Virus record (IMG/VR): IMGVR_UViG_3300032011_003344
Span: 1 to 27,460 of that record
Direction: 5' to 3' (one strand)
Length of the DNA stretch: 27,460 nucleotides
Origin: a virus
In this document: positions 13,044-21,449 of the stretch, in pieces
Layout: the number at the start of each line of letters is the position of its first letter
How positions within the stretch are numbered: position 1 is the first letter of the stretch
Notes under the pieces: generated by a model
What the model saw: only the letters and a program-made list of their open reading frames with translations
What the model was told of the DNA's origin: nothing
Databases searched by the model: none
Translations under genes and position numbers: made by a program

Positions 13044-14086
13044 GAGTACCTCCCAAAGATATGAGCAGCGGATTCAGCCCTGGAAGCTGCTGATTGTCTG
13101 ATAAACTTAGCTTTGTGACGGAAGTCTTCAAGATTTGTAACGCCAGAGTATGAAAGACTAGAACGAAGTCCTTGATCAATTTCATATAATATTTCAATCG
13201 CCGGTCCTCTGCAAGGGACGGTTGTAGAGACACCTTCAATGGATGAAAACTTACCTCGCCAATCATTTTGTGCAGCTTTTGACGCCATCCCTCTAAAATT
13301 TTTCCGCAAGTTTCCGTCCTTGTCTTCAAAAGTCGAGCCTGGCGTTTCGTCCGTCCCTGAGAGAAGTGAGCCCACCATAACCAAGTCCGCCCCTGCTGCT
13401 AATGCCTTGGCTGCATCTCCAGAACTCCTGATTCCGCCGTCGGCGATGATCATAGTCTCTCCCGCAAGCTCAGACTGGGCGCAATCGAAGATAGTGTGCA
13501 AACCTGGGACGCCGTGTCCAGTCTGGATTCTTGTGGTACAGATAGAGCCTCCTCCGACATTGCATCGAACTGAGTCTGCTCCCCACTTTGCCAATGCTTC
13601 GAAGCCCTCACGAGTTGCGACATTGCCAGCCATCACGTGTAAGTATTCTGGTGCCCAAGACTTAATCGCATCAAGTGCATTCTTCATCAGAAGATGATGT
13701 CCGTGAGCTACGTCTACACAAATAACGCTTGCTCCCGCCGTAACCAACTCCTTTGTTCTCTCAAGGTAGTCTCCCGTTACACCAACGGCTGCGCCAGTGA
13801 GAAAACCGCCGTTTTTGACAGCAGTCTTCATGAGGCTTACCTGTTGATCGACAGTATTGTACCTGTGAATTATACCGAGTCCGCCCATTTTGAACATTGT
13901 TGTTGCCATTGTTGAGCCCGTAATTGTATCCATAGGACTCGAAACAATTGGAAGGGACAAGTGCATATTAGGCTCAAGGTTGACTCCAAGATCTACCTGT
14001 GTTCTCGACTCAATTTGAGAGTACTGAGGTACCAACAGGACGTCATCGTAAGTAATTGCGTCGATCTTGTTGATAATTTTAGCCAT
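13040..14086 (-). CDS. GMP reductase / IMP dehydrogenase family enzyme, 348 aa
   Basis: A TIM-barrel enzyme of the IMPDH/GMPR family without the CBS domains of most bacterial IMPDH. Seen: TYDDVLLVPQYSQ at 12-24, the catalytic loop GGGSICTTRIQTG with Cys183 and Thr185, the phosphate-binding GGIRSSGD near 217-224 and GS near 239-240, and RGMAS at 265-269. Length and the short flap (from RGMAS to SIEG, with Glu284, and no RYFQ-type IMPDH segment) fit GMP reductase, which makes IMP from GMP with NADPH. IMPDH activity cannot be ruled out. ATG 14086 has GGAGGG upstream inside the previous gene, which it overlaps by 8 bases. In a phage it would shift the purine pool, possibly recycling host guanine nucleotides toward adenine nucleotides. 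Confidence 0.92.
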   Translation of the reverse strand: MAKIINKIDAITYDDVLLVPQYSQIESRTQVDLGVNLEPNMHLSLPIVSSPMDTITGSTMATTMFKMGGLGIIHRYNTVDQQVSLMKTAVKNGGFLTGAAVGVTGDYLERTKELVTAGASVICVDVAHGHHLLMKNALDAIKSWAPEYLHVMAGNVATREGFEALAKWGADSVRCNVGGGSICTTRIQTGHGVPGLHTIFDCAQSELAGETMIIADGGIRSSGDAAKALAAGADLVMVGSLLSGTDETPGSTFEDKDGNLRKNFRGMASKAAQNDWRGKFSSIEGVSTTVPCRGPAIEILYEIDQGLRSSLSYSGVTNLEDFRHKAKFIRQSAASRAESAAHIFGRYS

Positions 14087-14393
14087 CTAGGTGCCCTCCC
14101 TTGGGCGGTGATTCTCTCAATATCCTGTCCAACTCAGACTCCTTCTTCTTAATCATATCTTTGATGATATTTTTTGCATCGCTCCAGCATTCAGGACAAT
14201 AAAGGTTTACCTTCCTCTCTTTGCGGCGCTCGACGACGTACCAAGATTGAACCATTTCTCGATTCTTCTTGTCGAAATCCTTGAAACAATTAACGCAAGC
14301 GTTAGGCAAGTGTTCAAACATGCTCATTTTTTGCTTCAATTCCTTCTCTGCATCCTTCTTCTTCTTTCTCCTAATTTTCCTGTCAGCAGACAT
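14079..14393 (-). CDS. Small zinc-ribbon-like protein, 104 aa
   Basis: Two cysteine pairs, CVNC (about residues 33-36) and CPEC (about 66-69), lie 29 residues apart around FDKKNREMVQSWYVV and a basic strand, a layout for a structural zinc ribbon. The ends are very basic (IRRKKKKDAEKELKQK) and helical. The start TAATG overlaps the dUTPase stop with GAGG 4 bases upstream. Function unknown; nucleic-acid binding is possible. Confidence 0.75.
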   Translation of the reverse strand: MSADRKIRRKKKKDAEKELKQKMSMFEHLPNACVNCFKDFDKKNREMVQSWYVVERRKERKVNLYCPECWSDAKNIIKDMIKKKESELDRILRESPPKGGHLDG

Positions 14394-14863
14394 TAATCCT
14401 CACTCTCGTCAGTTGATCCAAGTGCGCCGGAGCCACGATTGCTCATCGAAATCGGATGCCAGTCATAAAGATCACCAGTGTGCGTTTCGAGCGCTCGGAA
14501 GTGAACAACTGGAACCATTACAGCTTGAGCGATTTTGTCGTGCTTTGTCACAAAGCGAGTCTCGGTGCCTACATTGTGAAGGTTCACAAAGACTTCTCCG
14601 TCGTACCCAGAGTCAACGACGCAAGCTCCAACGAGCAAGCCCTGTTTTGCCGCTACTGACGATCGGTTCTTAATTTCAAGCATGTACCCGTGAGGCACGC
14701 CGACTCGGTAGCCGGTTTGCAGGAGTGCCGAAGTGCCAGGTTCTATGCGGATTAAGCCTTCGGGCTCTGGTGGATTGTAAAACAAGTCCAAGCCTGCATC
14801 AGAAGGGTTTGCCCTCTGTGGTGGTTTGGCGTCTGGTCTTACTCGTGAATATTCAATAATCAT
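14393..14863 (-). CDS. dut: dUTP diphosphatase (dUTPase), 156 aa
   Basis: Trimeric-type dUTPase with all five motifs: DAGLDLF (22-28), IKNRSSVA with the phosphate-binding Ser, GACVVDSGYDGEVFVNL with the catalytic Asp region, KIAQAVMVPV, and the Gly-rich C-terminal SNRGSGALGS arm that closes on the substrate. It converts dUTP to dUMP, which both keeps uracil out of DNA and supplies ThyX (20161). Usual length. ATG 14863 has AAGGAG 6 bases upstream and is the first gene behind the promoter at 14891-14919. Confidence 0.96.
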   Translation of the reverse strand: MIIEYSRVRPDAKPPQRANPSDAGLDLFYNPPEPEGLIRIEPGTSALLQTGYRVGVPHGYMLEIKNRSSVAAKQGLLVGACVVDSGYDGEVFVNLHNVGTETRFVTKHDKIAQAVMVPVVHFRALETHTGDLYDWHPISMSNRGSGALGSTDESED

Positions 14864-14890
14864 TTAATTCTCCTTAGTTTATCTTTAACC

Positions 14891-14919
14891 ACTATAACAT
14901 AGTGTTTTTAGTTTTGCAA
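14891..14919 (-). promoter_or_regulatory. Sigma70-type promoter for dut unit, TTGCAA-N17-TATAGT
   Basis: Coding-strand TTGCAA (14914-14919, four of six consensus bases) and TATAGT (14891-14896) with a 17-base spacer and a TGT extension ahead of the -10. It lies just after the dnaE stop and about 28 bases before the dut start, and probably drives dut through the sigma-like gene. Confidence 0.72.
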
Positions 14920-14924
14920 GTGTT

Positions 14925-17900
14925 TTATGCTAATAATTTAAAATTATGTCGTAACGATCTCGTGGAAAAACCCCACTGATCGTGATAGTCCAATCGTGCC
15001 ATATAGGGCTTGTTTAGTTCCACATGATCATTTTCACGAACTCCCCAGCATTTGATTGCATTGAGTGTCGAAGTGGAGTCTATGACTTTCACTATCCAAT
15101 AAACCTTTCCGTTCTTTGTTTTTCTTGGAACGATTTCTCGTGGGATAAACCAGGCAACTGGAACCTCTGGCATGAAGTCTCCAAGTGGAGGAATCATGTT
15201 ATCATCTAACTGCTTCATAACCTCTTCAGACATAACAAGGTGAATAGGAAACATTCCCGTTAGGCTTACTTGATATTCAATCATCTCCTGAGACGTGAAG
15301 TCTCCTTCAGGTGCAAACTTCTCGATGTTCTCGTTGAATCTCTTCTTCGTCTTTGCTCTATCGACTGCAACTGCCGACCAGAAGTGTTTGAGCCCAGTGA
15401 AGCGTTCGTCGACGAGACTGTTGAGGGCTTTTGAACGCACGAGGACGTCGAGAGCCTTCTTGTTTAACTTAGAATAGACAATTCTATCGTGGAATAAGAA
15501 GTCCTCAATAGTCTCGAATGGACGGAAGTTTAATATCTGATCAATAGCGGCGTCGCCGAGTCCCTTAACAGATGAAAAGGGCTGAATAAGCGCTCCGTCG
15601 TCTCCGATAGTCCAATTCTTTGTGGACAAATTAATATCAAGAGGGCGTATTTCAAACCCCATCTTCTTAGCAGTGTTGATGGCACGCTCTTTTCTTGACT
15701 CTGGTTCTTTATCCAAGAATGCAGCCATCCACTCAACTGGATAGTAGTTTAATAGCCAAGCACACTGGTAAGATAGAATAGAGTAGGAAACTGCGTGAGA
15801 CTTATTGAAACCGTAACCTGAGAAGAACTCAAATGTTTCCCAAAGCTTTTCGGCTTCTTTTCTCGTCATATCTTTCTCAACGCAACCATCAACAAACTTG
15901 TGGAAGATTTTCATCTTCTCTTCTGCGCCCTTGCCTGTGCCCTTCTTAGTAAGCAACTTGCGGAGAAGGTTTCCTTCATCGAGGCTAATGTCCTTGCCTA
16001 GCTTGTGAGCAAGAAGAGCAATTTGTTCCTGAAAGATAAGGAAGCCATAAGTTTCTTCTGTAATCTCTCGGATAGTTTCATTAGCATAATTAACGTCATC
16101 AGGGTTGCTCTTTGCTGCAACATAGTTTCTATCAACCTTTGCCGAAAGAGGACCGGGACGGAAGATGGAAGTAATCGCTGAAATATCAATGATGCTTCTG
16201 GGCTTTGCATTTACACAAAAGTTTTGAGCGCCTGTCTCGGTGAACTGAAACACTCCTGCCCACTTGCCTTTATGGAAGATGTTCTCATAAACATCTTGAT
16301 CATCGAAGTCAATAACATCAGGGTGAAGCTTTTCAGCATAGTACTTCTTTACGTCGGCGAAGGTAGGCTTTCTAACTCCGTGATGGCGAGTAAGGATAGA
16401 ACGGATGGCGTCTTCCATCATTCGCAGAGAAGCAAGTCCAAGAATATCAAACTTGATAAAACCCATTGGCTCTAGGTGTCGGACATTTTGTCCTTCGCTC
16501 CAGGGCGTTTGGCGGACTCCTCCTGAGGCAATAAGGGGCATGTGTTTGTGGAGATCGTCTGCGATTACTACACCACCTGCATGGCGGGATGATGAACGAA
16601 CTTGTCCATAAAGAGCTTCAACGTGAGTCTTTACGTGAGGATATTGCTTTAGGAACTTCTGTAAAGTCTCTGAAAACTCCATAACTTCTTCAAATGTCGG
16701 GGTGTAGACACCTGCGGACAAGCCATGCTTTGCTTTTGCTTTTGGTGTAGCCTCTGCAAGCATTCTACCAGTTACGTTATTCACCTCGTTAAAAGGAATC
16801 TTGTAGAACTTGGAAATATCCTTGATAAGAGAGCGCAACTGTAAGGTGTTCCAATTTGTGATAGGAACAACGGTGTTCTCACCCCACTCTTCTACGAGCT
16901 TTTCTTTTAGAAGCATCGGAGAGGCAACGTCATAGTCGATGTCTGGATAGTCTGTTGCATCTGCTCGCAAGAAACGAGAGAAAAGTAGCCCGTACTTAAT
17001 TGGATCAACTTGGGTAATACCGAGAACATAGGCAACAAGTGAACCTGCTGCTGAACCTCTGCCCGGTCCCGTGAGCTGTTCTTGGACTGCTCTGTCCGCA
17101 ATAGCTTTCATAGTAAGGAAATACTTTGAAAAACCTCGTTCCGAAATAACCTCCAATTCTCCTTTGAGTCTGTCAACATATTCTTGGCTATCGGACAAGT
17201 TAAAGTTTCGTAAACCTTCAATGGAAGCTGCAACAAGAGCTTGAGTAGCAGTCTTTCCTGGTGGAACAACAAAGTCAGGTAGGCGGACTTCATCATTGGG
17301 GAAGAAGGTTTCAATCATTTCGTGAGCAATAGTGTGAGTGCTTTTGATAGACTCTAAAATAAGATCGTCGTCATATTCAACGCCTGCATCTTCAGAATAC
17401 TTTTTATAACTCTCCCACATTTGATCGCCATTCTTTGGGTAAAGCTCGTAGCCTACCTCTTCGACATCAACAGGAAGTTCAGAGTCCATCTCTTTACCTT
17501 TACCGAGCCAGCCAAGCTTCTTGTAGAGAATCCTGTCTTTCCAAGTGTCTGGTGTAGGGTAGTGGCTATCGGCTGTAGAGACAAGAGTGATGTTGAACTC
17601 TTTGGCGATTTGGATAACATATTTATTTAAGTCGTGTTGTTCTGGAATGTTATTCCATTGTAACTCTGCGAAGAATCTATCTCCAAAGATAGAAGTCATC
17701 TTGGAGGCGGTTTCTCTCATAGCGTCGAGAATAGCCTCTGAACCCTGCTCCTTGTTTCTCCACATGTCGCCAGCAAAAAGTCCCCCAAGGCACGCTGTGG
17801 ACACAATAACGCCCTCTGAATGCTTTTCTAAAAGAGCATAGTCGATTCTTGGGAAACGATAGAAGTAATCACCCTGAAATGACTTGGAAACCATCTGAAA

Positions 17901-18341
17901 GATGTTCTCTAAACCCGTCTGATTCTGGGCAAGAAGGACAAGATGACTGCGCCTGTTGACGATAGACTTATAAGTTCTTACCTCTGTCTCAACCACAGCG
18001 CCAGAAGTATTATTATCACGCAAGGCTGCGGCGTTCTTCTTATTCTTCTTGGCTTCTTCCATGTCTTCTTTCCACTGTTCAATGGAAGGATGGAAATAAG
18101 CCTCTACACCATAGATAGGCTTAAACTCTTTACCTGACTTGTGCATCTTCTTGGCGTGAAGAACCTGCGCCGCTAATCCATTGAGATTACCATGATCCGT
18201 GAGGGCAAATGCGTCTAGTCCATTCTCATAGGCAGCGGACATGTGCTCATCTGGATATCCAAGTGCGTCAAACGGTGAACCTGCGACAGAATGAGCGTGA
18301 AGCCCTACGAAAGGGATGGTTGATTCTAATCGTTCAGTCAT
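14925..18341 (-). CDS. dnaE: DNA polymerase III alpha subunit (C-family replicase), 1138 aa
   Basis: A complete bacterial-type DnaE. N-terminal PHP domain with its metal ligands apparently intact: H15/H17, D49-H50, E80, H133, C184, D258 and H260, so a PHP exonuclease may be active. Polymerase core: GPGRGSAAGS at 425-434, the catalytic pair in YPDIDYD (D467, D469), RHAGGVV at 586-592 and FIKFDILGL with the third Asp (D632). A helix-hairpin-helix region follows, with YGFNKSHAVSYSILSYQ, and a C-terminal OB-like part. No separate epsilon proofreading or clamp-loader gene is in this window. ATG 18341 has GGAGG 7 bases upstream and overlaps the previous stop (ATGA). It is the last gene of the unit from the 21450 promoter, and is the phage's probable main replicase, working with the DnaB-type helicase at 23907. 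Confidence 0.97.
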   Translation of the reverse strand: MTERLESTIPFVGLHAHSVAGSPFDALGYPDEHMSAAYENGLDAFALTDHGNLNGLAAQVLHAKKMHKSGKEFKPIYGVEAYFHPSIEQWKEDMEEAKKNKKNAAALRDNNTSGAVVETEVRTYKSIVNRRSHLVLLAQNQTGLENIFQMVSKSFQGDYFYRFPRIDYALLEKHSEGVIVSTACLGGLFAGDMWRNKEQGSEAILDAMRETASKMTSIFGDRFFAELQWNNIPEQHDLNKYVIQIAKEFNITLVSTADSHYPTPDTWKDRILYKKLGWLGKGKEMDSELPVDVEEVGYELYPKNGDQMWESYKKYSEDAGVEYDDDLILESIKSTHTIAHEMIETFFPNDEVRLPDFVVPPGKTATQALVAASIEGLRNFNLSDSQEYVDRLKGELEVISERGFSKYFLTMKAIADRAVQEQLTGPGRGSAAGSLVAYVLGITQVDPIKYGLLFSRFLRADATDYPDIDYDVASPMLLKEKLVEEWGENTVVPITNWNTLQLRSLIKDISKFYKIPFNEVNNVTGRMLAEATPKAKAKHGLSAGVYTPTFEEVMEFSETLQKFLKQYPHVKTHVEALYGQVRSSSRHAGGVVIADDLHKHMPLIASGGVRQTPWSEGQNVRHLEPMGFIKFDILGLASLRMMEDAIRSILTRHHGVRKPTFADVKKYYAEKLHPDVIDFDDQDVYENIFHKGKWAGVFQFTETGAQNFCVNAKPRSIIDISAITSIFRPGPLSAKVDRNYVAAKSNPDDVNYANETIREITEETYGFLIFQEQIALLAHKLGKDISLDEGNLLRKLLTKKGTGKGAEEKMKIFHKFVDGCVEKDMTRKEAEKLWETFEFFSGYGFNKSHAVSYSILSYQCAWLLNYYPVEWMAAFLDKEPESRKERAINTAKKMGFEIRPLDINLSTKNWTIGDDGALIQPFSSVKGLGDAAIDQILNFRPFETIEDFLFHDRIVYSKLNKKALDVLVRSKALNSLVDERFTGLKHFWSAVAVDRAKTKKRFNENIEKFAPEGDFTSQEMIEYQVSLTGMFPIHLVMSEEVMKQLDDNMIPPLGDFMPEVPVAWFIPREIVPRKTKNGKVYWIVKVIDSTSTLNAIKCWGVRENDHVELNKPYMARLDYHDQWGFSTRSLRHNFKLLA

Positions 18342-18595
18342 TTATTATCCTCCAGAATAGTGTCGCAAACCTGCTTCATCTCTTGTGCCATCTCCCTAAG
18401 AATTGTGTGATCCTCCTTAACGGCGGATCTTAATTGAATGTAGCCTGCTGTAAGAAACTCATCAAAAAAACTCCTCTGATCGTGAGTCAAATCATGGAAC
18501 CTCATTGGTAACTCCGCATAGTGCTTGATGTGATAGGGAACATCGTCGTATATCGAATCGATCTTGTTCACTAATTTTGAAACGTCTTTTTCCAT
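18338..18595 (-). CDS. Hypothetical protein, 85 aa
   Basis: Helical, charged protein with a His/Tyr-rich early segment (YHIKHYAELPMRFHDL) and a C-terminal amphipathic helix (ILREMAQEMKQVCDTIL). ATG 18595 lies inside the preceding gene (25-base overlap), and its stop overlaps the dnaE start (ATGA). Tight coupling to the polymerase suggests a polymerase or replication partner, but nothing in the sequence proves this. Confidence 0.72.
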   Translation of the reverse strand: MEKDVSKLVNKIDSIYDDVPYHIKHYAELPMRFHDLTHDQRSFFDEFLTAGYIQLRSAVKEDHTILREMAQEMKQVCDTILEDNK

Positions 18596-19431
18596 CTTCT
18601 CTTCTTCCTTTCGAATCTCTCTATTGCTCTTGGCTTGTTAATTTCCAAGGGGCTTGCCATATACTCTCTATACCCCTGCCAGGTATTTATTTGGTAAAAA
18701 CTGTCCAACTCATGTGTCAATACTTCATCTTCATCAATATACAAGTTTGCAAACACTTTGTCAAGAGAAAAATATCGTGCTGGGTTTTTTTCTCCATGTG
18801 CCTGATTATATTCCAATTTCCGAAAATACTTCAATGTCTCTTCTACTTTTTCTTTCGATATCGTAAACCCAGCCTGAATCCCATTTGTAACACCTTTTCC
18901 CTCGTAAGTCAAGCGAAAAGGTTGCTTTGATAAAGATATTGTATTCGTAAGAGCAGCGTTCCTGTACCTCTCTAGCTCCTGTGGATCGAACAGCCCATGC
19001 GGAAACGAAACATAAAACCTTTTCAGTGCAGTCCAGGCAGAAATTTTTGTAGACACCTCGTTCGCCATTGTTGCACCGTAAAGCACTGACCAGGCGAGGC
19101 AATCTCTGCGTTCTCTATCCTTAGAGTGTATTGGTACATAATAAATTGGAATTCGAAAGTGATCGTATTCCTCTTTTATCTTATCCTTATCTATGCTATA
19201 TGGATCCATCACCCATTCTTGCACAAGCTCTTTCACCAATGGCTGAAACTCCATATCACTAATGATCCAGATAGTCTTGCAGCCTGCCATGGTACACTGA
19301 TATACTGCGTTCTGAATAGCGTGATAGTCCTTGGATATGGGCATAAGGCTGTCATGCCACGGAAAGCTATAATCTGACAAAGAAGTCCCTGATATGGGAA
19401 TTATTCCTGCAAGATTTGAATCAAGTTGCAT
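18571..19431 (-). CDS. Predicted nucleotidyltransferase-fold protein of unknown role, 286 aa
   Basis: The N-terminal third looks like the nucleotide-binding start of a sugar-nucleotidyltransferase/GT-A type fold: AGIIPISG at 8-15, PWHDSLMPI at 24-32, then a helix and AGCKTIWIISDM at 49-60 (strand ending in an acidic residue). This resembles the G-x-G, hub-motif and second-strand pattern of NTP transferases, but the canonical K/R signature after the first Gly loop is missing, so activity is uncertain. Later conserved-looking parts are IPIYYVPIHSKDRERRDCLA and YVSFPHGLFDP. I recall near-identical unnamed proteins in other large phages. ATG 19431 overlaps the preceding gene by 11 bases. It may form a functional pair with that gene. 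Confidence 0.78.
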   Translation of the reverse strand: MQLDSNLAGIIPISGTSLSDYSFPWHDSLMPISKDYHAIQNAVYQCTMAGCKTIWIISDMEFQPLVKELVQEWVMDPYSIDKDKIKEEYDHFRIPIYYVPIHSKDRERRDCLAWSVLYGATMANEVSTKISAWTALKRFYVSFPHGLFDPQELERYRNAALTNTISLSKQPFRLTYEGKGVTNGIQAGFTISKEKVEETLKYFRKLEYNQAHGEKNPARYFSLDKVFANLYIDEDEVLTHELDSFYQINTWQGYREYMASPLEINKPRAIERFERKKRRWKKTFQN

Positions 19432-20161
19432 CTTTAAATTTCTCCATTAGAAAGTTCAGGTATGAATGTGTACTCGATTTAGGCTTGATTTGGGGATCGT
19501 GTACAAATGTGATCCTGTCGGTGTCCTGGTGGACGTGTCTCCCAAGGGGAGTTATCGTCCTATAAGATGACTCTATCTTGGGCAATGCGTTTGTGCGTTC
19601 TGACAGTAACTCCTCTACACGGAACCTTGCATAAAGCTCTGAATACTCTTCTGTGTTCAGTTCTTCAGACTCAAGGACACTCACTGCACAGACGTCTCTC
19701 AAGTCGGGGCGATCTGCCCTTGATGATTTGTAGAATTTCACGCTCTCTACAAAACTCTGCCCTGTTCCAAAATCTTCTACAGAAGGGGGAAGTATACCTC
19801 GGACATCCATATAATCGTGAACCAATGCCTTGGTTGAAGTTGACATTGATGGCATTGGCAGTCCGAGTAGAGTATCGTCGAAAACAAAAAGATTTTGACA
19901 TGTCACTTCATGTCGCTTGCTCGAAGTTAACAGAGAAACACCCTGTTCGTCGGATTGAAGCCTAATTGAAATAACTTTTTCAGCAAAAGGAATTAGTCCG
20001 GCGAGGGATAAGAAAAAATATGTCTCGTGCCAGTTCGCTACTTTGGACGCCTCATAAAACGGAGGGAGTTCAGGTTTGCTATAAATGAGTGCATAGCCAT
20101 TCCTCATTGCGAAGAACAGAGAATCTAATGTTGCACCGATGACAAGATTCTCATGATGCAT
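19421..20161 (-). CDS. Uncharacterised protein with Rossmann-like N-terminus, 246 aa
   Basis: Begins MHHENLVIGATLDSLFFAMR followed by NGYALIY, that is strand, small-residue turn, helix, strand, which is the start of a Rossmann-type fold, though the G-x-G-x-x-G of FAD/NAD enzymes is reduced to G-A-T. The rest is mixed, with a basic C-terminus. I recognise no family. The true start is probably ATG 20161, which overlaps the thyX stop as TGATG and has AGGA 6 bases upstream; a TTG one codon earlier is also in frame. Overlap with the next gene (11 bases) suggests the two products work together. Confidence 0.75.
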   Translation of the reverse strand: MHHENLVIGATLDSLFFAMRNGYALIYSKPELPPFYEASKVANWHETYFFLSLAGLIPFAEKVISIRLQSDEQGVSLLTSSKRHEVTCQNLFVFDDTLLGLPMPSMSTSTKALVHDYMDVRGILPPSVEDFGTGQSFVESVKFYKSSRADRPDLRDVCAVSVLESEELNTEEYSELYARFRVEELLSERTNALPKIESSYRTITPLGRHVHQDTDRITFVHDPQIKPKSSTHSYLNFLMEKFKDAT

Positions 20162-20889
20162 CAATGTTCCTGTCGGTTGGCTCGGTAGGCTGCGATGGTG
20201 TGTGGGTAGTGTGGTTCGATTAATTCCAGCATTGCCTTTGCGACTTGCTGAATCTCGAACTGGGCTCCTTCGTGATCCCGAAGCCCAATAAACTTCAGAG
20301 CGTTCAGCAGAGAAGTTGAGCCAATATATGTCGTATAGAGATTTTGGGGAAGGACTCCTCTTGCCTGCTCTCTACAGACACCCTTTTCTAAAAGAGTATT
20401 GAACAAATCAAGGCAAGACTTGTGATGCCATCTAATAGCTTCATCTGCCGGGCGGGGCGAAGAGGGTACGAGAGATGAACCGCTGTAATCTCTCAAATCT
20501 GGATTAATGCCATCTTCGTTGCTTGCTTGCCTATTGCTCTCATGTTGAGTCCTGAAAGACTTTGGCTCATAGAACTGAATGTCTACATCAGTGTAGCGAC
20601 GTGAAATCTCGTTATAGCTCCAAGTTCTATGTCGGTGGTGTTGGGAGCGAACAAAAAGAGGGACAACAAACTTAAACGTCAAGAAGCAGTGTTCCAGCGT
20701 AGAAGTGTGTTTGTGCTTTACAAGATAGTTAATAAGTTTTTTATCTTTCTCGTCAAGCTCTTTTTTCTCAACGCCGAAACTCACCCTTGCAGCATTAACA
20801 ACGGATAAGTCGTTTCCTACTGCTTGGACAAGCTCTACTTTACCGATATTATCTCCGTAGAGATATAGTGTATTTCCCTCTTTGCTCAT
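20161..20889 (-). CDS. thyX: Flavin-dependent thymidylate synthase ThyX, 242 aa
   Basis: The ThyX signature R-H-R-x7-S is present as RHRTWSYNEIS (R86 to S96), followed by RRY. The upstream VVNAARVSFG segment and C-terminal LRDHEGAQFEIQQVA fit the family, with the usual length. The enzyme makes dTMP from dUMP using methylene-tetrahydrofolate, FAD and NADPH, and would take dUMP made by the dUTPase. ATG 20889 has GAGG 5 bases upstream. It follows the GroES-like gene without a gap and overlaps the next gene by 1 base. Confidence 0.96.
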   Translation of the reverse strand: MSKEGNTLYLYGDNIGKVELVQAVGNDLSVVNAARVSFGVEKKELDEKDKKLINYLVKHKHTSTLEHCFLTFKFVVPLFVRSQHHRHRTWSYNEISRRYTDVDIQFYEPKSFRTQHESNRQASNEDGINPDLRDYSGSSLVPSSPRPADEAIRWHHKSCLDLFNTLLEKGVCREQARGVLPQNLYTTYIGSTSLLNALKFIGLRDHEGAQFEIQQVAKAMLELIEPHYPHTIAAYRANRQEH

Positions 20890-21159
20890 CTATCCCTCAA
20901 CATAACCTAAGACATAATTTTCAGAAACAAGACTTACTTTGTTGCCAGCAACTTCAACTTGCTGCAACATATTCGAAGGAAAGACTATATAACTGCCCTG
21001 CTTCCACTCAGTATTGCAATCTTGGGAGACTGCCACAACCTTCGCAACCTCGAACTCTGCTTTTGGCTGAAAGCCCTCGGGCAAGAGAACATCTTTCTGC
21101 TCTTCTTGCTCCGAAGCCTTTAGTTCCAATAAAAGATTTCTATTGGTAGGTGTGAACAT
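20890..21159 (-). CDS. GroES/gp31-like cochaperonin, 89 aa
   Basis: Small beta protein with GroES features in order: TPTNRNLLLELK as the first strand, a mobile loop with the hydrophobic VLLPEGF in the place of the GroES IVL tripeptide region, FEVAKVVAVSQ, GSYIVFPS for the GDxVxF strand, and VSENYVLGYVEG for the final strand (bacterial form: SESDILAIVEA). Sequence is divergent, more like T4 gp31-type cochaperonins than cellular GroES. It is the natural partner for the phage GroEL at 6280. Its ATG overlaps the stop region of the preceding 85-aa gene, with a weak SD, so translation may depend on coupling. Confidence 0.82.
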   Translation of the reverse strand: MFTPTNRNLLLELKASEQEEQKDVLLPEGFQPKAEFEVAKVVAVSQDCNTEWKQGSYIVFPSNMLQQVEVAGNKVSLVSENYVLGYVEG

Positions 21160-21417
21160 CTACTTTACTCGCTTTACTGTTGCGTAGAAGTCCATAAGTT
21201 GCTCTGGATCAACGTTGTTCTTAATCATTCGGAATGCCTTCACGGCAAGGGAAATCTCATCCTTCTCCAGCCAGCCATTCTCGACATAATTGGACTTCAA
21301 AGCTCGCTTCTGCTCCTTGAAGGGCTCCATTGCATCCTCAATAGCTGCGAGTGAGGCAACATAGTTTACGATATGATCTTCTTTTTGCTCTTCGAGCGTC
21401 TTTACTGAATCAGTCAT
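21160..21417 (-). CDS. Hypothetical protein, 85 aa, first gene of the dnaE unit
   Basis: Entirely helical and charged: an N-terminal helix, then KEQKRALKSNY, a turn at ENGWLEKDEI and a basic C-terminal helix. The helix-turn-helix-like layout with E-x-Q/K-K-x-x-x-K repeats recalls small nucleoid-type proteins such as GapR, but this is a loose likeness only. It has AAGGAG upstream of ATG 21417 and is the first gene behind a strong promoter, so it may be made early and in quantity. Confidence 0.72.
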   Translation of the reverse strand: MTDSVKTLEEQKEDHIVNYVASLAAIEDAMEPFKEQKRALKSNYVENGWLEKDEISLAVKAFRMIKNNVDPEQLMDFYATVKRVK

Positions 21418-21449
21418 AATATTCTCCTTATTGTTTGACTGTGTGCCTT

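Noticed and set aside
14087-14110. GCCC/GGGC inverted repeat near the start of the GMP reductase-like gene
   Set aside because: It is mostly coding sequence of the zinc-ribbon gene and the purine-rich SD; no T-run follows.
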